Below are positions 1 to 5,325 of a DNA stretch of 5,325 nt, in pieces. Origin of the DNA: Sphingobacteriaceae bacterium (GTDB lineage Bacteria > Bacteroidota > Bacteroidia > Sphingobacteriales > Sphingobacteriaceae). The stretch's first letter is position 1; each line of letters begins with the position of its first letter. The translations under genes were made by a program, and so were the position numbers. The stretch spans positions 1 through 5,325 of the forward strand of contig CANJWF010000094.1 of assembly GCA_947478315.1 (NCBI GenBank), in the 5' to 3' direction. The notes below the pieces were generated by a model, which was not told the DNA's origin, did no database searches, and was given only the letters and a program-made list of their open reading frames with translations.

Positions 1-1268
1 AAAAGTACGTACGGAATTTTTTTATCGTCCGCATACTTCAATTGTTTTGCCAGTTTGACAGCGCTTGGATAAATTTCAGCCCCAACACCCAACTCTCGCA
101 AATGTTGTAATATAGGTAAAAGGTATGCCTCAAAAGATGTTCCAAAATTGACTAGCAAAATTTTAGTTGATGCTTCTGTTTCTATACTAGCAAAAAGATT
201 TAATTCCAATAAAACATCGTAAATGCGATCTGCACCAAAAGAAATGCCCGCACCAGTCAAGCCCTTTAATCCAAACATACCTGTCAAATCATCATAACGT
301 CCACCGCCGCCAATACTACCCATAACAACTTCATTCGTTTTCACTTCAAAAATAGCTCCAGTATAGTAATTCAAGCCTCGTGCCAACGTAATATCCAATT
401 CTATTTTCGCATTCTGCATGCGAAACATAGTTAAATAATCAAAAATACGCTCCAACTCGTCTATACCTTTCAACGCAATTTCCGACTGCTGTAAAAGTGT
501 TCTCAAAAAATTTAATTTTTCTGGAGTATTGCCTTGAAACGATATACACTGTTGTAATAAATGAATATCCTGTTCATGAAAACCTCTCAACAATAATTCG
601 CTACTTACCCCATGCCATCCAATTTTATCTAATTTGTCTATTGCGGTAGTCATTTCAACTAAAGCATCTGCCTTACCTAAATATGATGCAATAGCGTACA
701 AAATCTTTCGATTATTAATCTTAATGGTAAAATCTTTTAATCCTAACCTAGTTAGTACTTCATCATAAATTAAAACAAACTCAGCCTCATTTATCAATGA
801 TGAAGAGCCTACCACATCTGCATCACATTGATAAAATTCTCGATAACGTCCCTTTTGTGGTCTATCTGCTCGCCAAACAGGTTGTATTTGAAAACGTTTA
901 AAGGGAAAAGTAATTTGATTTTGATGCATAACCACAAAACGCGCAAATGGTACTGTCAAATCGTATCGCAATGCTTTTTCTGAAATTTGAAAAGTCATTT
1001 TTTTACTATTACGCTCTTGAAAAAATCCATCCCCTACCTTAGATAAATAATCGCCAGAATTAAGCACCTTAAATATGAGTTGGTCTCCTTCATCTCCATA
1101 CTTACCCAACAAAGTTGACAGTTGTTCCATAGTAGGAGTTTCTATTTGTTGGTAACCATATTTTTGAAATACCATTCTAATCGTATCAAAAATATGATTC
1201 CGTCTCACCATCTCTAATGGTGAAAAATCTCGTGTCCCTTTAGGAATAGATGGCTTTGATACATGCAT
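1..1268 (-). CDS. hisS: Histidyl-tRNA synthetase (HisRS), 3' end cut by window edge
   Basis: Class II aminoacyl-tRNA synthetase of the cytoplasm that activates histidine with ATP and charges tRNA-His. 422 residues are visible; family members in this group are about 450-460, so roughly 30 C-terminal residues of the anticodon-binding domain lie outside. Seen in order: the N-terminus KPSIPKGTRDFSP (residues 5-17); a motif 1 region around IETPTMEQLSTLLGKYGDEGD (42-62); motif 2 (125-148) with RADRPQKGRYREFYQ, where Arg133 matches the catalytic motif 2 arginine; the HisRS-specific RGLNYYTGAIFE (297-308), where Arg297 matches E. coli Arg259; GGGGRYDDLTG (320-330); motif 3 GAGISFGADRIYDVL (339-353); then the start of the anticodon-binding domain (from about 368, KILLVNFG). 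The start is ATG at 1268, because homologues begin a few residues before SKPSIPKG and an in-frame TAG lies at 1290-1292. There is no Shine-Dalgarno sequence, only T/A-rich DNA, as is usual in Bacteroidota. No frameshift or missing key residue is seen. Identification is very secure. Confidence 0.97.
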   Translation of the reverse strand, partial: MHVSKPSIPKGTRDFSPLEMVRRNHIFDTIRMVFQKYGYQQIETPTMEQLSTLLGKYGDEGDQLIFKVLNSGDYLSKVGDGFFQERNSKKMTFQISEKALRYDLTVPFARFVVMHQNQITFPFKRFQIQPVWRADRPQKGRYREFYQCDADVVGSSSLINEAEFVLIYDEVLTRLGLKDFTIKINNRKILYAIASYLGKADALVEMTTAIDKLDKIGWHGVSSELLLRGFHEQDIHLLQQCISFQGNTPEKLNFLRTLLQQSEIALKGIDELERIFDYLTMFRMQNAKIELDITLARGLNYYTGAIFEVKTNEVVMGSIGGGGRYDDLTGMFGLKGLTGAGISFGADRIYDVLLELNLFASIETEASTKILLVNFGTSFEAYLLPILQHLRELGVGAEIYPSAVKLAKQLKYADDKKIPYVL

Positions 1269-1347
1269 ACAATCTAAAATAAAACCCAACTACGGAATAC
1301 TGTTGGGTATAGTAACTCCCATTATTTGAATACTTTAACCCTATTAC
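1269..1347 (-). promoter_or_regulatory. hisS upstream region (expected to hold its promoter; no clear match)
   Basis: If the terminator after rpoC is efficient, the hisS promoter must lie in or very near these 79 bases. I find no convincing copy of the Bacteroidota promoter (TTTG near -33, TAnnTTTG near -7). A TTTG occurs at 1350-1347, inside the T-run of the rpoC terminator, but no good -7 box follows at a suitable distance. A weak pair, TTAAAG (1338-1333) and TACTAT (1314-1309) with an 18-base spacer, would start transcription within the hairpin at 1284-1308. The region is too short for a T-box leader and shows no other recognisable riboswitch. Confidence 0.25.
1276..1308 (-). terminator. 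Terminator-like hairpin in the hisS leader (possible second terminator or attenuator)
   Basis: On the minus strand ACCCAAC (1308-1302) pairs perfectly with GTTGGGT (1290-1284), giving a 7-bp stem with four G-C pairs around an 11-base loop. It is followed at once by the T-rich run TTTATTTT (1283-1276). The T-rich side points toward hisS, so any termination would act on transcripts entering hisS. It ends only 7 bases before the hisS ATG, and the stem ends 15 bases before it. It is much weaker than the rpoC terminator next to it. It could be a back-up terminator for rpoC, an attenuator or translational control element for hisS, or chance. The pairing is seen directly; the function is inference. 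Confidence 0.4.
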
Positions 1348-1381
1348 AAAAAATGGGGTGGTTATCGAAAACCACCCCATT
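1348..1381 (-). terminator. Rho-independent terminator of rpoC
   Basis: On the minus strand a 12-bp perfect stem, AATGGGGTGGTT (1381-1370) with AACCACCCCATT (1363-1352), encloses a 6-base loop and runs into six T residues (1353-1348). The stem begins 21 bases after the rpoC stop codon. There is no T-run on the plus-strand side, so it works in one direction only. This marks the end of the transcript carrying rpoC and separates it from hisS. The structure is read directly from the sequence; its activity follows from the well-known form of intrinsic terminators. Confidence 0.93.
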
Positions 1382-1402
1382 AAACTATTCGTTATAGCTA
1401 TT

Positions 1403-4400
1403 TCACGCTTCGATTTCTTCCTTCTTCGAAACCATCAATCGCTCAAACTCTTCTTGAGAACCTACTTTAATATGGTCGTAAACTCTCATACCCGTACCAC
1501 AAGGAATTAAATGTCCAACGATTACATTTTCTTTTAATCCGAGCATATTATCTCTTTTAGCACTGATAGCCGCTTCATTCAAAACTTTAGTTGTTTCTTG
1601 GAACGATGCAGCAGAAATAAATGATTTTGTACCTAGAGAAGCACGTGTAATACCTTGAAGAACAGGACTAGAGGTTGCTGAAACTGCATTACGAGCTTGA
1701 ACAGGTCTCAAATCTTTACGTTTCAGCACAGAATTTTCATCCCTTAGTTTGCGTAAAGTAACTATTTGACCTGGTTTTAAATTCACAGAATCTCCTGCAT
1801 CGACCACCACTTTTTTATCGTAGATGTAGTCATTTTCTTCATTAAAATCAAAATTGTCGACAGATTCTTGCTCTAAGAAACGAGTATCCCCTGAGTCAAC
1901 AATGTAGGCTTTACGCATCATTTGATGTACGATTACTTCAAAATGCTTATCATTAATTTTAACACCCTGCAAACGGTAAACTTCTTGTATACCATTTACT
2001 AAATACTCTTGAACCGCAGATGGCCCCTTAATAGATAAGATATCTGCTGGTGAAATTGCACCATCAGAAAGAGGCATACCTGCTTTTATAAAGTCATTAT
2101 CTTGAACTAAGATATGTTTAGATAATGGCACCATATATTTTTTTATCTGACCATCTTTCGATTCTATAATAATCTCTCTATTTCCACGTTTCACACCTCC
2201 TAAAGTTACCACTCCATCTATTTCAGTCACTACCGCTGGATTAGATGGATTTCTCGCTTCAAAAAGTTCAGTCACACGAGGCAAACCTCCAGTAATATCT
2301 CGTGTTTTACCAATCGCACGTGGAATTTTAACAATCACCTGTCCCATTTTAACTTTATCTCCATCGTCAACAGCAATATGCGCTCCAACAGGTATATTGT
2401 AACCTTTTATATCTTTTCCTTTATTATCAACGATTCTAATGGATGGATTTTTGGTTTTATCACGTGTATCGATAATAACCTTTTCTCTATGTCCTGTTTG
2501 CTCATCTGACTCCTCTCGGAAAGTAACTCCTTCAATAATAGCATCAAACTCTATTTTACCTGAATATTCGGATATAATCACGGCATTATAAGGGTCCCAA
2601 CTACATATTTTATCACCCCTTTGAACTTTCTGACCTTCCTTAACAAACAAATGTGCTCCATAAGGAATATTATTGGTAACAATTATTTTATTGGTTACAG
2701 GTTCTACTATCCTAAACTCTCCAGAACGACCTAATACAACATCTATATCTCCATCTTCGGAAGCATGAGTAACTGTACGAACATTTTCGAATTCAATAAC
2801 ACCTTCAAATTTCGCACTAATTTGAGACTCAGCAGCAATATTAGAAGCTGTACCCCCAACGTGGAAAGTACGTAAAGTAAGCTGAGTACCTGGCTCTCCG
2901 ATAGATTGAGCTGCAATTACACCAACTGCTTCACCTAACTGAACACGTTTTCCTGTTGCCAAATTTCTTCCATAACACATTGCACATACTCCGCGTTTAG
3001 ACTCGCACGTCAAAACAGAACGTATTTCAATACCATCCAACGGCGATTCATCAATTTTACGAGCAATATCTTCATCTATATCTTGACCTGCTTCTACTAA
3101 AAGTTGTCCAGTAAGCGGATCATAAGTATCATGCACAGAAGTACGTCCTAGTATTCTATCATATAACGGCTCTACAATGTCCTCATTATCTTTTAATGCT
3201 GTCGTGTAGGTACCTCTTAATGTACCACAATCCTGAATATTGATAACCATATCTTGAGCAACATCATGCAAACGACGAGTCAAATAACCAGCATCTGCTG
3301 TTTTTAATGCAGTATCAGCCAAACCTTTACGAGCACCATGCGTAGAAATGAAATATTCCAGTACAGACAATCCTTCTTTGAAATTAGATAAAATTGGATT
3401 CTCAATAATCTCTCCTCCAGAGCCTGATTTTTGAGGTTTTGCCATCAATCCCCTCATACCACAAAGCTGACGAATCTGCTCTTTTGAACCGCGAGCTCCC
3501 GAATCCAACATCATATAAACAGAGTTAAATCCTTGGTTATCGTTAGCCAAAATATCCATCACTTTAGCAGTTAACTTACTATTTGTACGAGTCCAAATAT
3601 CAATAATTTGATTATATCTCTCATTATTGGTTATAAAGCCCATATTGTAATTAACCATTACTTCTTCTACTTCCTTGGTAGCTTCATCTATAAAGGCTAT
3701 TTTCTCTGCTGGTATATTTAAATCTTGTAAATTAAATGACAAACCTCCTTTGAATGCACTTTGATAACCAATTTCTTTAATATCATCCAAAAACTGAGCA
3801 GCACGAGCCATGCCTGTCACTTTAACCACATTCCCAATAATATCTCTTAATGACTTTTTGGTCAGTAGTTCATTAATAAAGCCGACTTCTTGAGGAACGA
3901 CTTGGTTAAATAAAACACGACCAACAGTAGTTTCTATTAATTTATTAACTAACTGCCCATTTTCAATGAGCATAGCTTTAACTTTTATCCACGCATGTAA
4001 ATCAATTTTTTTCTCATTATGAGCAATAACCACTTCTTCTGCAGAATAAAACACGGAACCTTCTCCTTTAACAATATGAGTTGGTTCTGATTTTCGACCT
4101 TTAGTGATATAATACAATCCCAAAACCATGTCTTGAGAAGGTACTGTCACTGGTGTACCATTGGCAGGATTCAAAATATTGTGAGAAGCTAACATCAAAA
4201 TCTGTGCTTCTAAGACGGCGGCATTACCCAAAGGTACGTGTACAGCCATTTGGTCACCATCAAAGTCAGCATTGAAAGCAGTACACACTAACGGATGCAA
4301 TTGAATTGCCTTCCCCTCTATCAATTTGGGTTGAAAAGCCTGAATCCCTAATCTATGCAATGTAGGAGCCCTATTTAGAAGTACAGGATGCCCTTTTAAA

Positions 4401-5325
4401 ACATTCTCTAGTATATCCCATACAATAGGGTCTTTTCTATCAACAATTTTTTTAGCAGATTTTACCGTTTTCACAACACCTCGCTCAATCATTTTGCGAA
4501 TAATAAACGGCTTAAATAATTCAGCAGCCATGTCTTTAGGTAATCCGCACTCGTGCAATTTTAAGTTTGGACCTACGACAATAACAGAACGTGCAGAATA
4601 ATCGACACGTTTACCCAATAAATTCTGACGGAAACGTCCTTGTTTACCTTTTAGAATATCAGAGAGCGATTTTAATGCGCGATTTCCCTCTGTTTTAACT
4701 GCGTTAACTTTGCGTGAATTATCAAATAACGAATCTACTGCTTCTTGAAGCATCCGTTTTTCGTTACGTAAAATAACCTCAGGAGCCTTTATTTCCAATA
4801 ATCGCTTCAATCGATTATTTCTAATAATTACGCGACGATACAAATCATTCAAATCTGAAGTTGCAAAACGTCCCCCCTCTAATGGCACTAATGGTCTCAA
4901 TTCAGGCGGAATTACTGGAATATTTTTCATAATCATCCACTCTGGACGATTTTCAATTCTTCCGTTAGCCGCTCTAAATGCTTCTACTACTTGAAGCCGT
5001 TTTAACGCTTCATTTTTACGCTGTTGAGAAGTTTCATTTGCCGCCTGATGTCTCAAATCGTAAGACAATTGATCTAAATCCAAACGTTTAAACAACTCAA
5101 TCAATGCTTCGGCACCCATTTTAGCGATAAATTTCTGAGGATCCTTATCATCTAAATATTGGTTTTCTTTCGGTAAAGTATCTAAAATATCTAAATACTC
5201 TTCTTCAGTTAGAAAATCCATGTGAGCGATACCATCAGATTCTTTTAGACCGGCTTGTATAACAACATAGCGCTCGTAATAGATAATCAAATCTAGTTTC
5301 TTAGTTGGTAAACCAAGTAAATAAC
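1403..5325 (-). CDS. rpoC: DNA-directed RNA polymerase subunit beta' (RpoC), 5' end cut by window edge
   Basis: Largest catalytic subunit of RNA polymerase, working with beta, two alpha, omega and a sigma factor. 1306 residues are visible, ending in TGA at 1403-1405. The frame is open to the edge and begins [20 protein letters not shown], so about 110 residues with the N-terminal zinc ribbon are missing; TTG at 5290 is an internal leucine. Visible-residue numbering: lid and rudder region with [15 protein letters not shown], then [11 protein letters not shown] (from 237, switch 2 region); the active-site NADFDGDQ (351-358, bases 4250-4273) with the three Mg-binding Asp 353, 355 and 357; F-loop [14 protein letters not shown]; bridge helix around [21 protein letters not shown], His662 matching E. 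coli His777; second zinc site Cys699, 773, 780 and 783, all present; trigger loop [11 protein letters not shown] with Arg818 and His821; a roughly 176-residue SI3-like insertion (829-1004); trigger loop second half [16 protein letters not shown] (from 1009); C-terminal [15 protein letters not shown] and [13 protein letters not shown]. No defects are seen. It is normally downstream of rpoB. Confidence 0.98.
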   Translation of the reverse strand, partial: YLLGLPTKKLDLIIYYERYVVIQAGLKESDGIAHMDFLTEEEYLDILDTLPKENQYLDDKDPQKFIAKMGAEALIELFKRLDLDQLSYDLRHQAANETSQQRKNEALKRLQVVEAFRAANGRIENRPEWMIMKNIPVIPPELRPLVPLEGGRFATSDLNDLYRRVIIRNNRLKRLLEIKAPEVILRNEKRMLQEAVDSLFDNSRKVNAVKTEGNRALKSLSDILKGKQGRFRQNLLGKRVDYSARSVIVVGPNLKLHECGLPKDMAAELFKPFIIRKMIERGVVKTVKSAKKIVDRKDPIVWDILENVLKGHPVLLNRAPTLHRLGIQAFQPKLIEGKAIQLHPLVCTAFNADFDGDQMAVHVPLGNAAVLEAQILMLASHNILNPANGTPVTVPSQDMVLGLYYITKGRKSEPTHIVKGEGSVFYSAEEVVIAHNEKKIDLHAWIKVKAMLIENGQLVNKLIETTVGRVLFNQVVPQEVGFINELLTKKSLRDIIGNVVKVTGMARAAQFLDDIKEIGYQSAFKGGLSFNLQDLNIPAEKIAFIDEATKEVEEVMVNYNMGFITNNERYNQIIDIWTRTNSKLTAKVMDILANDNQGFNSVYMMLDSGARGSKEQIRQLCGMRGLMAKPQKSGSGGEIIENPILSNFKEGLSVLEYFISTHGARKGLADTALKTADAGYLTRRLHDVAQDMVINIQDCGTLRGTYTTALKDNEDIVEPLYDRILGRTSVHDTYDPLTGQLLVEAGQDIDEDIARKIDESPLDGIEIRSVLTCESKRGVCAMCYGRNLATGKRVQLGEAVGVIAAQSIGEPGTQLTLRTFHVGGTASNIAAESQISAKFEGVIEFENVRTVTHASEDGDIDVVLGRSGEFRIVEPVTNKIIVTNNIPYGAHLFVKEGQKVQRGDKICSWDPYNAVIISEYSGKIEFDAIIEGVTFREESDEQTGHREKVIIDTRDKTKNPSIRIVDNKGKDIKGYNIPVGAHIAVDDGDKVKMGQVIVKIPRAIGKTRDITGGLPRVTELFEARNPSNPAVVTEIDGVVTLGGVKRGNREIIIESKDGQIKKYMVPLSKHILVQDNDFIKAGMPLSDGAISPADILSIKGPSAVQEYLVNGIQEVYRLQGVKINDKHFEVIVHQMMRKAYIVDSGDTRFLEQESVDNFDFNEENDYIYDKKVVVDAGDSVNLKPGQIVTLRKLRDENSVLKRKDLRPVQARNAVSATSSPVLQGITRASLGTKSFISAASFQETTKVLNEAAISAKRDNMLGLKENVIVGHLIPCGTGMRVYDHIKVGSQEEFERLMVSKKEEIEA

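Noticed and set aside
1262..1264. A second ATG at 1264 as the hisS start
   Set aside because: It is in a different frame from the conserved SKPSIPKGTRDFSP, whereas ATG at 1268 is in frame.
1309..1338. TTAAAG / TACTAT with an 18-base spacer as the hisS promoter
   Set aside because: Both boxes are poor matches and follow the E. coli sigma-70 pattern instead of the Bacteroidota consensus; in AT-rich DNA such pairs are common by chance.
1269..1347. T-box or other aminoacyl-tRNA-sensing leader for hisS
   Set aside because: The space after the rpoC terminator is only 79 bases, far too short for a T-box, and no T-box signature sequence is visible.
1348..1381. Bidirectional terminator
   Set aside because: Only the minus-strand side has a T-run; the plus-strand side continues TAAACTATTCG, and no plus-strand gene ends here.
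5288..5290. TTG at 5290 as the start of rpoC
   Set aside because: The frame stays open to the window edge and the 11 codons before it encode [11 protein letters not shown], a conserved RpoC stretch, so the TTG is an internal leucine and the true start is outside the window.

Overview
The window looks like a piece of a chromosomal housekeeping locus from a member of the Bacteroidota. The evidence is the wording of the two proteins: an RpoC with DYSARS instead of DYSGRS and an enlarged [13 protein letters not shown] loop, and a HisRS beginning with SKPSIPKGTRDFSP and carrying RGLNYYTG. AT-rich DNA (about one third G+C by eye) and start regions without a purine-rich Shine-Dalgarno sequence agree with this. 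I cannot place it to genus; a low-GC flavobacterium, a cytophaga or an Amoebophilus-like symbiont would all fit.

Layout, all on the minus strand, so transcription runs from high to low coordinates. From the right edge to 1403 is rpoC, the RNA polymerase beta-prime subunit. Its reading frame is open to the window edge and it lacks roughly the first 110 residues, including the N-terminal zinc ribbon. Just after its stop is a strong intrinsic terminator (1348-1381). A short intergenic stretch follows (1269-1347), holding a second, weaker hairpin followed by a T-rich run (1276-1308). Then comes hisS, histidyl-tRNA synthetase, from 1268 to the left edge, where it is cut about 30 residues short of its expected C-terminus.

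The two genes belong to transcription and translation respectively and share no direct pathway. The terminator suggests that rpoC ends its operon (presumably with rpoB and ribosomal protein genes upstream, outside the window) and that hisS is expressed separately or by read-through. Both proteins look intact over the visible part, with all expected catalytic and metal-binding residues present. No mobile element, CRISPR array, tRNA, rRNA or plus-strand gene was found. I see no new biological system here. The only part that is not routine is the 134-base gap between the genes, where a terminator-like hairpin sits 15 bases before the hisS start and overlaps a 10-codon mini-ORF in the hisS frame.
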